Positions 27,831 through 37,643 of a stretch of 64,000 bases of DNA are shown here, piece after piece. Both the position numbers and the translations under genes were made by a program. Within the stretch, counting starts at the first letter, position 1; each line of letters begins with the position of its first letter. The DNA is from Rubinisphaera italica (GTDB taxonomy: Bacteria; Planctomycetota; Planctomycetia; Planctomycetales; Planctomycetaceae). The notes beneath the pieces were generated by a model. It saw nothing but the letters and a program-made list of their open reading frames with translations, searched no databases and was not told where the DNA came from. The DNA is taken from the NCBI RefSeq assembly GCF_007859715.1, contig NZ_SJPG01000001.1:372001-436000 (forward strand), written 5' to 3'.

Positions 27831-30800
27831 ATGCAATTTCATTTGTGGTTACAAGGTTTGGTTTCTAAGCATTTCCTGCGTGGTCATCAATTGAAGTCGA
27901 ACCGTCGCCAGCAGAGATCTCTGGGATACAGCAATGTCGAAGTCTGTGAACAGCGAATATTGCTGGCGGCTGTTTGGACAGATCAAGGTCCTGCACCAAC
28001 GCAAAATGGTCAGTTAGAGACCGGCACGCAACCTAATCGACAAATCACCGGAGCAATTCACACTGTCCTTGCTCATCCGACCAATCCGGACATTCTCTAT
28101 ATAGGCTCGGTGAATGGTGGGATTTGGAAAACTACAGACGCCACTTCTGTGAATCCTACCTGGACACCTCAAACCGACTTTCTTGGTTCTCTTTCCATAG
28201 GAGCCATGGCTTTTGATCTTTCGGATTCCTCATTCGACACCCTGGTCGCGGGTACTGCACAGTATAGCAGTTTTGCTGGACGTGGCGGGATTAGAGGTCC
28301 TGTTTATAAAACAGTCGATGGTGGAGCAACCTGGATAGAACTTCCCAGTGCAGGATTGCTGGCATCCGCTGAAAATATTTCAGGAATTGCTGCACGCGGA
28401 AACACCATTGTGGTGACCTCATCTGCTATTGCAGGGGGAATCTTCCGTAGTGAAGATAACGGAGCAACATTCATAGCGATTGATGCTGCAGATTTCAATT
28501 CACCCAATGATAACTTCACCGATCTTGTGGTGGATGAAAGTGATCCGACTGGTCAGCGGCTTTACGCAGCTGCCGAGGGGGTCGGAGGTCCCGGTGGTAT
28601 CTACCGTTCTGATGACTTTGGTTCGACCTGGACCAAGATTACCGGCCAGGCGATCGATGCAGAAATGGATGATTTGCTGGCCGCTTCCAATAATATTGAA
28701 ATTTCCGTTCACCCAACAACCGGGCGTCTGTATGTCGCCGTCCTGGTCAGTGGACAACCACGGGGTATTTTTCATACGAACACAGGTGACAGTGGAAATC
28801 CGACTTGGACTCGCATGGATATTCCTGTCCTCCCATTGGGAAGTGCAACTGCTCTAACTAATGCCAGCAATACATCTCCAATTGTGATCACCTCTGCAGG
28901 ACATGGACTGAACACAGGAAACTTTGTTGTCGTTAATGGTGTTACGGGAAATACAGCAGCGAATGGATTTTTCAGAGTCAACAGAATAGATGCCAACACA
29001 TTTTCTCTGGAAACAAGTCAAGGAAATGGAGCGTACACAGGTGGAGGAACCTGGACGCGGGTTACAGGACCTAGCCCAAGAGCTAAAGATATTGATGAAA
29101 CTGGAGCTCAGGGACGTATTCACTTTTCAATTACAGTGGACCCCACAAACGAAGACATCCTCTATGTTGGTGGGGATCGCCAGGAAATCAACAATATTAT
29201 TGGTGACGACACATACGGCGGGGCAATTTTCCGTGGCGATGCCAGTATCGCCCGTGACCCGAGTCAGATCCCCTCACCACAGTGGGATCATTTGACGCAT
29301 GATCAAGTGGAATTTGATCCCAGCGGAGGAACGGCCAATGGGACTGCTCCGCATGCCGATTCGAGAGAAATGACCTTTGATGCGAACGGAAATCTTCTGG
29401 AAGTCGATGATGGTGGAATCTTCCGACGTACCAGTCCCCGAGACAATACGGGAGATTGGTTCTCTCTGGCTGGCTCTTTGGGAGTTGCTGAGTTTCATGA
29501 CATTGCTTATGACAGTCTCACCAAAACAATCATTGCTGGTGCCCAGGATAACGGAACTCAATTTCAGGTGACTGCTGGAGATAAAGTCTGGGACTTCCTT
29601 TCTGGAGGTGACGGAGGTGATGTTGCGGTTGATAACGTCACTTTGGCAGGTTCGAACCAGTCCATTCGCTACAGTAGCTTTCAAAACTTAGGTGGGTTTC
29701 GCAGAACGACATGGAATGCCGCGAACACTCAGATAGGTGTTGCTTTTCCGGCTTTGACTGTGACAAGTGGTTCAGCATTGATTCCTCAATTCAGTACTCC
29801 TGTCGAGTTGAATCGCATTGATCCGAGAAGAATGATCATTCATGGCGCCAATGGTCTTTATGAATCCTTAAACCAGGGAAACACAATTGCTCAGGTCGGA
29901 GCAACTGCCTTTGCCGGATTCTTACAAAATGCAGTCGATTACGGCGGGTTTCAGAATGGAGTCGCCAATGCAGATGTTTTCTATGCCGGAGTTAGCGACG
30001 ACGTAGCAGTCCGTACAACAATGGGAGGGGCAGTTGCATTTCGGGATCCGAACACGAATGACAGTAGCGATATTCTAGATGTCATCATGAATACAGAGGA
30101 CTGGTCCAATGTCTTCGCGATTGACTCGAATCAGGTCTACCAGTCTGTTGATGCAGGAGTGACCTGGACGGACATCACAGGCAACCTGATGTCCATTGCA
30201 GGGAATGCGATTCAGACGATCGAGTACGTCTCGGGTGTTTTGGTTGTTGGCGGAAATCTGGGGGTCTTTTCCTCGATGGTTTCCTCGCTCGGCACCTGGA
30301 CTGAGGTTGGCGATAATCTTCCCAACGCTCTCGTTTATGAACTCGAATATAATGCGACTGATGACATCCTCGTCGCGGGTACGCTTGGTCGAGGTGCCTG
30401 GACACTGGCCAATGCCAGCGTTGAGTTGATGGATGAGACTGATCAACCCGGGATTACGATTGTAGAATCAGGAGATTCCACTGATGTGACTGAAGGCGGA
30501 GCCACAGATACTTATACGATTGTTCTGGATTCACAACCGACCGATGATGTCACCATCACCATTGCCGGAGACACCCAACTTAATCTCGCCCCAACGACTC
30601 TCGTCTTCACATCTGCGAACTGGGACTTGGCTCAAGAAGTGACGGTCGCAGCTGTTGATGACTATCTCAATGAAGGTGCCCACAATGGCACGATTATGCA
30701 TACGGTGACCAGTACCGATGCTGACTATGACAGCTTCACTGTAGCGGATATTACAGTCGCCATTACCGACAATGACATTGCTACTCCTGCTACGATTACA

Positions 30801-33800
30801 GTCACGACGGCAGTGGACGAAGAAGATGGTACGATCGACCCGGCGGTCGGTGCCGGTGTCTCGCTTCGTGAAGCGATTCTGGCAGCGAATTCAAATCCCA
30901 ATGCGAATACGATCACCTTTGCGCCTGGCTTGAATGGAACACCGATCGTCCTCTCTCTGACTGGTCTCAATGATGATGCTGGACTGACTGGCGATCTGGA
31001 TATCACTGAAGACATTACGATTACAGGAAATGGTATCGGTCAGACCATTATTGACGCAGATGGTATCGATCGAGTCTTCCATTTGGTCAATGAAGCGACC
31101 TTCAATTTGGATGGTGTCACTGTCACTGGGGGTTCAGCTTCGTATGGTGGAGGGATTGCAGTCGACAGCGGCGACATGTTTATCACGGGATCTCAAATTC
31201 AAAATAACACTTCAACAGGCAGCGGCGGCGGAGTCTACCTGTTGTTCAATGGAACACTTTCCATTTTGGAATCGACAATTTCAAATAACTCTTCTGCGGG
31301 AACTGGTGGGGGTGTTTATACATTCGGACTCTTCAATATAGATCGCTCCACAATTCACAGCAATACTGCTTCACGTGAAGGGGGAGGTGTTTATTCATTC
31401 GCGGTTGTTGGAACCAGTGAAATTACTCAAAGTACGATTTCAAATAATTCTTCAAACCTTGACGGAGGTGGATTTTTTACTCAAGGGGCAACAGTCTCCA
31501 TCCTTAACAGTACGATTACTGGGAACCGAGCGGATGCAGATGCTGGATTCTTTAGTGGTGTCGGAGGAGGAATTGGTACTTTGGGCGGAACGATCGAACT
31601 CAATAATTCACTCGTCGCAGGTAACGTTGTAGGTACAGGGAACACCTCTGATGATATCACCTCTTCGGCCATTCAGGCGGTTTCCAGTTTCAACCTTATT
31701 GGAGATTCTGGTTCGGCTGGTGGTTTAATGGACGGAGTCAACGGTAACATCGTTGGTGTGAACGGTGTCGGTATTAGAGACATCAATACTATCCTCAACA
31801 CCAATCTCGTCAACAATGGTGGACCGACACTGACACACTCCTTGCTCGCAGGTTCTGCTGCGATTGATGCAGGCGATCCCGCCTTTGCAACACCTCCTAA
31901 TACAGATCAGCGAGGAACAGGCTTTAATCGTGTGGTCAATGCTAGAATCGACATTGGTGCTTTGGAAGAGGACGCCCCTCAAACGCCTCCCACCCTAACG
32001 CAATTCTTCTTCGGTCAATTTGAACATGTGATAGATGTTGGACAAATGCAGGCGACCGATCCCGATCAACCAGACAATACTCTGGTTTATTCGATCTCAG
32101 GAAATGGGGCGGACGACGCACTGTTCAGCATCACCAGCGATGGACTGCTCAGCTTTAATCTCACTCCCGATTTTGAAAATCCAGTCGACTCTGATGGCGA
32201 CAACGTCTACGAAGTAAGCGTCCAGGTGACCGACAACACATCACTGACGGATACCGAAACTCAATTCATCACCATTAATGATGCTGTCGATAACGTCATT
32301 CCCGGTGGTGTGATCGCAATGCTCGAAAATAGCACGATCGAATTTTCCAATGCCAACGGAAACGCAATCGAGCTGGATTCTCCCAGTGACTTTACGGAAT
32401 ACACCGTGAATTTGACGGTTCCACGAGGAATTCTCACGCTAGCGACGACCGCTGGTTTGATATCCTCGTCTGGGAATAATTCCAACATGATTCAAATAAT
32501 GGGGACAGCTCCAGCGATTAATGCCGCTCTTGATGGCTTAATGTATACTGCCGATGCTCAGCTCGGTCCGATTTCATTGACAATCGATACTTCCACGACT
32601 GTATTCAGTCAATTCATTCAGGATATCGACCAGCAACGGATTGAGGTTGTCGATGCATTTGTCGACTCTGGTTTGGATTATACAACATTCAACGGGATGT
32701 ATAACTTCTCAACTACGAATCGTGGTACCATCTTTGGCGATGAACTTATTGAAATTGACCCTACAGCCGGTTACACGATTTCCGGTAACGCATTTTCCGG
32801 TGACGGAATGGGCGGGCTATATAATCCCAATAACCGCCAATACTTCGGCTTTGCCAGTTATGATGCTGACATGAACTTGATTAACACCTGGACGGTACTG
32901 CAGTTCGCAGGAAGTAATCAGGCTCGATTAGCAAGGCAGTTAAAAACAGGTGATACAGTTATCTATCTCGACAATGTCTCCGGTTGGAACAACGGGGGCC
33001 CAGGCCATGCTCGCACGCTTGCCTGGTACGGATATGCCAACGCTGCTGGAGAAATTTACGATGATTACACCTATACACGAAATGTGATTTTTGATGTCGC
33101 TAATGGAGCCTGGGATGCTGGTGCCATCAATTACTCCAATAATTCGATTACTTTACGAACACCTTGGGCAGGTCCAAATCTACAGGCAAACACAGCATTT
33201 ACAAATAACAGTTCAGGTCCATCATACAATTACAATGTGATCAAAAATGGTCTCGTTTCCAATCAATCGAATTCTTATTCTGGTGAAGTGAGTGGTTTTG
33301 GACATCTCGCAAATCAGTTCCGGTATGGAACAGCCTTTATCCGCAGCCTGATCCTCTCAAACTATCAAAACAATGGAGTGAACCGGGTTAACTGGAGCAA
33401 TGTTCAAATTGATCGTACGATCGAAGAATATCGTTCAGGCGAGTCCATTGAATTGAAAGCGATTCAAGACCCGACGGCAACTTATCAATGGACTCAGACT
33501 GGTGGTCCACAGGTTCAAATCAATAATGATAATCAACCCATTGCAAACTTTGTCGCACCATTTACGAACGTCAATGACACGTTAGATTTTGAAGTGACCA
33601 TACAAAGAGGCGCCGAAATTGTCACACACTCGATAAGCGTTAGAATTTTTGCGGGCACGTTTAATTCAAATGCCATTACTGATTCTGCTCTTGATTATAC
33701 AACATTTAATGGAGAAGAAGAGTTTTCTGAAACGAATCGTACCACAGTAATTGGTGATGAGTTCGTCGCAGTGAATCTCGATGATGATTACGTCATTTCC

Positions 33801-34691
33801 GGATCGGCAATCTCAAGTGATCCTGCAAATTCAATCAATCGGCATTATTTTGGATTTGCTAGCTATGATGTTGACCACAGATTTATTGCCCCGTGGCATG
33901 TCACTCAATTCGCAGGAAGCTCTCAGACTCGATTGACCCAGGAGCTCAAAAACGGCGATACTGTCATTCATTTGGATAATGTAGCTGGCTGGAATAACGG
34001 TGGTCCGGGGCATGCTCGGACTCTCGCCTGGTACAGATATCAAAACGCGTCGGGTAACACTTATGATGACTACACTTATACGAGAAACGTGATCTTCGAC
34101 GTCGCCAACGGAGCATGGGGGCCAGGACAAGTCGATTATGTGAACAATACGATCACATTAAGAAATGCCTGGACTGGAGGGACTTTGTCTGTAGGAGCAG
34201 CAGTTACCAACAACACTTCCGGGGGAACTTACAATTATAATGCTCTGAAATATGAAGCGGTATCGGGACAGTTGACTCAGTATACAGGAACAATTTCAGG
34301 AGTAGGCAATCAGCCAAGTCAATTTCGATATGGAACAGCGTTCATCAGAACGCTCATATTGACTAATTATGGTCCAACATCATCTCCTACACCACGTGGG
34401 CAAGGTCCTCAAGTTGTCACATGGAGCAACATTCAAGTTGATCGGGTTCCTGAATTTTATCGACCTCTGGAACGTGTCGAGTTGAAAGTGACAAAAATCA
34501 ATAATGCCATCTATCGCTGGAGACAAATTTCAGGGCCAAATGTCATGCTCGACAATGATGACCAGTTTAAAACCAGCTTCCTGACTCCGAATTCAAATCA
34601 GAATGTAACATTTGTCTTCGAGGTCGATATTATTCTCAATGACAGGATTGACACAGAACAATTGGCTGTATCACTTGTCGGATTGAATTGA
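27831..34691 (+). CDS. Giant secreted multidomain surface protein (2286 residues)
   Basis: The basic N-terminus is followed by SNVEVCEQRILLAAVW (about 33-48), a degenerate form of the LEPR-XLL leader of planctomycete exported proteins. Domains in order: a beta-propeller with BNR/sortilin-like repeats (about 47-860; IWKTTDATSVNPTW, GIYRSDDFGSTWTKI), interrupted near 343-400 by an E1-FCCH-like insert (ITSAGHGLNTGNFVVVNG); a Calx-beta-like domain (870-983); a right-handed beta-helix opened by SLREAILAANSNPN and closed by AIDAGDPAF and IDIGALEE (990-1383); cadherin-like domains (1394-1600); and two tandem modules of about 340 residues (1608-1945 and 1948-2286). It is probably cell-surface or released and adhesive. 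No C-terminal sorting signal is recognised. Confidence 0.85.
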   Translation: MQFHLWLQGLVSKHFLRGHQLKSNRRQQRSLGYSNVEVCEQRILLAAVWTDQGPAPTQNGQLETGTQPNRQITGAIHTVLAHPTNPDILYIGSVNGGIWKTTDATSVNPTWTPQTDFLGSLSIGAMAFDLSDSSFDTLVAGTAQYSSFAGRGGIRGPVYKTVDGGATWIELPSAGLLASAENISGIAARGNTIVVTSSAIAGGIFRSEDNGATFIAIDAADFNSPNDNFTDLVVDESDPTGQRLYAAAEGVGGPGGIYRSDDFGSTWTKITGQAIDAEMDDLLAASNNIEISVHPTTGRLYVAVLVSGQPRGIFHTNTGDSGNPTWTRMDIPVLPLGSATALTNASNTSPIVITSAGHGLNTGNFVVVNGVTGNTAANGFFRVNRIDANTFSLETSQGNGAYTGGGTWTRVTGPSPRAKDIDETGAQGRIHFSITVDPTNEDILYVGGDRQEINNIIGDDTYGGAIFRGDASIARDPSQIPSPQWDHLTHDQVEFDPSGGTANGTAPHADSREMTFDANGNLLEVDDGGIFRRTSPRDNTGDWFSLAGSLGVAEFHDIAYDSLTKTIIAGAQDNGTQFQVTAGDKVWDFLSGGDGGDVAVDNVTLAGSNQSIRYSSFQNLGGFRRTTWNAANTQIGVAFPALTVTSGSALIPQFSTPVELNRIDPRRMIIHGANGLYESLNQGNTIAQVGATAFAGFLQNAVDYGGFQNGVANADVFYAGVSDDVAVRTTMGGAVAFRDPNTNDSSDILDVIMNTEDWSNVFAIDSNQVYQSVDAGVTWTDITGNLMSIAGNAIQTIEYVSGVLVVGGNLGVFSSMVSSLGTWTEVGDNLPNALVYELEYNATDDILVAGTLGRGAWTLANASVELMDETDQPGITIVESGDSTDVTEGGATDTYTIVLDSQPTDDVTITIAGDTQLNLAPTTLVFTSANWDLAQEVTVAAVDDYLNEGAHNGTIMHTVTSTDADYDSFTVADITVAITDNDIATPATITVTTAVDEEDGTIDPAVGAGVSLREAILAANSNPNANTITFAPGLNGTPIVLSLTGLNDDAGLTGDLDITEDITITGNGIGQTIIDADGIDRVFHLVNEATFNLDGVTVTGGSASYGGGIAVDSGDMFITGSQIQNNTSTGSGGGVYLLFNGTLSILESTISNNSSAGTGGGVYTFGLFNIDRSTIHSNTASREGGGVYSFAVVGTSEITQSTISNNSSNLDGGGFFTQGATVSILNSTITGNRADADAGFFSGVGGGIGTLGGTIELNNSLVAGNVVGTGNTSDDITSSAIQAVSSFNLIGDSGSAGGLMDGVNGNIVGVNGVGIRDINTILNTNLVNNGGPTLTHSLLAGSAAIDAGDPAFATPPNTDQRGTGFNRVVNARIDIGALEEDAPQTPPTLTQFFFGQFEHVIDVGQMQATDPDQPDNTLVYSISGNGADDALFSITSDGLLSFNLTPDFENPVDSDGDNVYEVSVQVTDNTSLTDTETQFITINDAVDNVIPGGVIAMLENSTIEFSNANGNAIELDSPSDFTEYTVNLTVPRGILTLATTAGLISSSGNNSNMIQIMGTAPAINAALDGLMYTADAQLGPISLTIDTSTTVFSQFIQDIDQQRIEVVDAFVDSGLDYTTFNGMYNFSTTNRGTIFGDELIEIDPTAGYTISGNAFSGDGMGGLYNPNNRQYFGFASYDADMNLINTWTVLQFAGSNQARLARQLKTGDTVIYLDNVSGWNNGGPGHARTLAWYGYANAAGEIYDDYTYTRNVIFDVANGAWDAGAINYSNNSITLRTPWAGPNLQANTAFTNNSSGPSYNYNVIKNGLVSNQSNSYSGEVSGFGHLANQFRYGTAFIRSLILSNYQNNGVNRVNWSNVQIDRTIEEYRSGESIELKAIQDPTATYQWTQTGGPQVQINNDNQPIANFVAPFTNVNDTLDFEVTIQRGAEIVTHSISVRIFAGTFNSNAITDSALDYTTFNGEEEFSETNRTTVIGDEFVAVNLDDDYVISGSAISSDPANSINRHYFGFASYDVDHRFIAPWHVTQFAGSSQTRLTQELKNGDTVIHLDNVAGWNNGGPGHARTLAWYRYQNASGNTYDDYTYTRNVIFDVANGAWGPGQVDYVNNTITLRNAWTGGTLSVGAAVTNNTSGGTYNYNALKYEAVSGQLTQYTGTISGVGNQPSQFRYGTAFIRTLILTNYGPTSSPTPRGQGPQVVTWSNIQVDRVPEFYRPLERVELKVTKINNAIYRWRQISGPNVMLDNDDQFKTSFLTPNSNQNVTFVFEVDIILNDRIDTEQLAVSLVGLN
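32652..34688 (+). repeat. Two tandem ~1.02-kb modules inside the giant gene
   Basis: Module 1 starts SGLDYTTFNGMYNFSTTNRG and module 2 SALDYTTFNGEEEFSETNRT. Both continue with YFGFASYD, WNNGGPGHARTLAWY, YDDYTYTRNVIFDVANGAW, QFRYGTAFIR and an Ig-like end (YQWTQTGGPQVQINN / YRWRQISGPNVMLDN). The repeats differ throughout, so the duplication is old or selected for diversity. Confidence 0.9.
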
Positions 34692-34789
34692 TCATCTCTA
34701 CCATTGCGACTGATCAAGGTTGCTCTTGTGGGGCTAAATTCTTATGTGAGAAATTATTACTGAGTTTTTAACTGCATTCAAACTTCGAT

Positions 34790-35493
34790 TTAGAAGTTGG
34801 CAATGGACGGCTGTTTCGAGACTCGTCAAAAGGAATGGGTAGCCGAATGTCAGGTTTCGATTGAACTGTTTTCCGCGATAACAAATCAATTACAGCAGTA
34901 TGGAACTGTTTGTCAACCATTACCGTCGGCATGAACAGGTCAGTCACGCGATCCAAATAGTTCAGGGATTATGTTCCGACCTGCGGATTTTCGCCAAAAA
35001 TTACGGGAAGTGAGTGAGCAATATCTCCTTGCCGTACCAAGCAATACCACCATTCGTGATCGAGATGTTCCACCACCGGAATATTGTGGCAATGGTCGGC
35101 CGTCCAAACGAACATCCACTCGGGTTGACCGCTGACTCAAAGAATGCAGTGATGACGATTGTATCAAACTGGAAGTCCGAGATGGTGAGAAAGTGCCGCT
35201 GATCGTCGATGCATTAAAGCGTCAGGTGGAAACTGGCAAGCGATGTCGACCAACCGCTGCTGAACAGGTTCTCTTTGTCATTCTCTACAAGGATCGAGAC
35301 AGCAGAGTTGTGAAAACCGATTACTAATTGAGCAACGCGACTGTGGAAACACCTTTGGAGGAATTTGCTCGGGCCGCCAAAGTCGAACATCGGATTGAAG
35401 AATGTTTTCAGAGAGCCAAAGGACAGGTTGGCCTGGCCGACTATGAAGTTCGTAACTGGACCGGCTGGAAACATCATCAAACCTTGTGCCTGC
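34790..35493 (+). pseudogene. IS701-like transposase remnant
   Basis: Plus-strand fragments in changing frames read MFRPADFRQKLREVSEQYLL and AVPSNTTIRDRDVPPPEY, then KLEVRDGEKVPLIVDALKRQ, then LEEFARAAKVEHRIEECFQR and AKGQVGLADYEVRNWTGWKH. This is the C-terminal half of an IS701-type (DDE) transposase, where the E of HRIEEC is the last catalytic residue. It is cut off at about 35493 by the IS1182 element and carries internal stops (for example TAA after VKTDY). Confidence 0.7.
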
Positions 35494-37036
35494 TAGCAGC
35501 CCGTTGAAAAACTCTCAGAATCCCACTAACTTTCCATTGGTCTATTTCTCTCTACTTTCTTCTTCGCAGGGCTATTCCGATGAGTCTGGGACGACGGAAA
35601 TCTCAACGGCAGCAGGAACTGTTTGTTCCTACTCAGGAACTGCCAAGAACTCCTCGGCATGTGTTTTACGAACGCTTGAACCGATTGCTGGCCGAGCATA
35701 ACTTCGATGCGTTTCTGGAAGAACTCTGCTCGCCCTATTACACCGCTGTCTCAGGACGACCGGGTGTGCCGCCGGGGGTTTACTTTCGGATGCTGCTGAT
35801 CGGCTATTTTGAAGGGCTCGATTCCCAACGCGGCTGTGCAGATTGTCGTCTGCTCGGGAGACGCCGGCCTGGCGATGTGCCGACAGTTTTTCACTGCGAG
35901 AATTCCTCGGGTTCAAAATCACCGAAGCGACACCCGACCATTCTTCGCTGACTCGCATTCGCAAACGGTTGCCGCTCAGTGTGCACAATCAAGTCTTTAC
36001 GTTTGTGCTCAAAATCGCCAGTGAAGAACTCTCGTTGACGGGCCTGGATATCGGCGTCGACTCCACCATGATCGAAGCTAACGCGGCTATGAAAAGCATT
36101 GTCCGCAAACAGACCGGAGAAGACTGGAAAGAATACCTCAAAGGCTTGATGATTGAAGCCGGTGAAATCGAAGAGGATGACGAGCCGAACGATGAAGACC
36201 TGCGACGCTTTGATCGTAAACGATCCAAAAACGGCGAGAAGAACGTCTCGAATACCGACTGGGAATCGCCAACAGATCCGGACAGCCGCATCGTCAAAAT
36301 GAAGGATGGACGCACACATCTGGGCTACAAGATCGAACATGTTGTCGATTTGGAGACCGAACTGATCCTGCATGCCGAAGTGCATCACGGCACCGATCAT
36401 GACACGCAGACGCTGATCGGCAATGTCGTCTCGGCTCAGGTCAATCTGGACGAGGCCGAAATGGATGCGGAGATTATGAATGTCGTGGCCGACAAGGGGT
36501 ATTACAAAGCGGAGGTACTGACACAACTGCAGTGGATGGAGTTGACAGCTCACATCCCAGAGAAATCCAACGCGACAAAACTCTCACGGTCAGACCTCCA
36601 TTACTGGTCGCGGCTCATGAATCGGCTGGAAACCCGCAGCCGTCGCGGCCGGAAGAAACAACGATTGCGCAGCGAGCGAGTGGAACGCAGCTTTGCTCAC
36701 AGCTGCGAAACCGGCGGCGCGAGACGAAGTCGCTTACGAGGACTCGGAGAGATCCGCAAACGTTACAGCATCCACGCGGCTGCGCGAAACCTGAGTCTGG
36801 TCCTTAGAAAACTACTGGGAGCAGGCACCCCACGAGGTTTGATGGGACTCTGGCGGCGTTTTGCGTCGAGATTTCCACTGGAGATGCTTCAGAAACGAAT
36901 CTCAGCGTGCCGAGAAACCATCAACAGGCTTCAGACCGACCTGAAAACAAATTTCCGGAACCAATTTGGAATCCACAAAAACGCAATCTTGTATCAAGTC
37001 AAAACGACCCGTTAAGACAAATTCAACGGGCTGCTA
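35494..37036 (+). mobile_element. IS1182-family insertion sequence
   Basis: Terminal inverted repeats TAGCAGCCCGTTGAA (35494-35508) and TTCAACGGGCTGCTA (37022-37036) bound the element. The flanks do not show a matching target duplication beyond the CTA within the repeats, suggesting later rearrangement. The right end abuts copy B of the dispersed hairpin repeat. Confidence 0.8.
35580..37015 (+). pseudogene. IS1182-family transposase, frame interrupted
   Basis: The frame from 35580 encodes the DUF772-type N-terminus (RHVFYERLNRLLAEHNFDAF, GVPPGVYFRMLLIGYFEGL) up to DSQRG. The frame from about 35870 resumes with WRCADSFSLREFLGFKITEA and runs to 37015. It includes LDIGVDSTMIEANAA (catalytic Asp) and RSERVERSFAH (catalytic Glu). 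Between them about 35 nt stand where relatives have two codons, a net gain of about 29 nt that shifts the frame. The extra stretch contains a small hairpin (CGTCT/AGACG). All other parts look intact. Confidence 0.85.
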
Positions 37037-37120
37037 AACAATTGGCAAAAACGTGTCACTATAGAGTGATGGAGAACTATTAACCTTCAGGTACCCTTCT
37101 TTACGGGCGACGTTCTGCCC
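37033..37120 (+). repeat. Dispersed hairpin repeat, copy B
   Basis: GCTAAACAATTGGCAAAAAC, then hairpin TCACT-ATAG-AGTGA, then GGAGAACTATTAACCTTCAG and a tail with GACGTTCTGCCC shared with copy C. Overlaps the right end of the IS1182 element. Confidence 0.8.
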
Positions 37121-37207
37121 AAAAGAGTAGATCGAGGCGAGGTGAGGTGGTGACGGTTTCAGGGACACTTGAATCTCTTATTCTGTGTCACTTGGAAGGA
37201 CATCAGA

Positions 37208-37612
37208 ATGACCAAAAAGAAAACATCAACCGTCAAGCGTGGACGTCGTGAGTACACAGATGAGTTCAAAGAAGAAGCCGTGCAAATGTTGCTGGATGGC
37301 CATACGGCAGTGTCGGTGGTGAAGCGTCTGGGCATTTCCAACATCAATGTTTTGTATCGCTGGAAGAAGCTTCAACTTGAGCGGAGCGGGCCGGTCGCCA
37401 GTTCGCTGGAGGCACGTGTCCAGGAGTTGGAGAGTGAGCTTCGACGTGTCGAACGAGAGCGAGACATCCTAAAAGACGAACAGCAGACACTTATCGCAAG
37501 AAGGGTCCGTCGCATCTTTTATGTGGCGAACGAAACTCCGCCAACTCAGTGCCACATTTCCGCCCAAAGCGTTATCTTTTCTGCCCCTTCTTTGCACAGG
37601 TGCGTTCTCTGA
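37208..37612 (+). pseudogene. IS3-family OrfA remnant
   Basis: From ATG 37208 the product starts MTKKKTSTVKRGRREYTDEF and has the HTH segment KEEAVQMLLDGHTAVSVVKR plus a leucine zipper VQELESELRRVERERDILKD, the standard IS3 OrfA plan. After about residue 98 the sequence (LIARRVRRIFYVANE) no longer resembles OrfA. No OrfB with its integrase domain follows, since the next gene is on the other strand 31 bp on. It is a truncated element. An upstream ATG-less extension to 37169 is not supported. Confidence 0.75.
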
Positions 37613-37643
37613 ATAAGGTCATTATGGACTTCAATTCCGCATA

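Noticed and set aside
35891..36553. 220-codon minus-strand open frame in the IS1182 transposase
   Set aside because: Shadow of the transposase frame; composition mirrors the sense codons.
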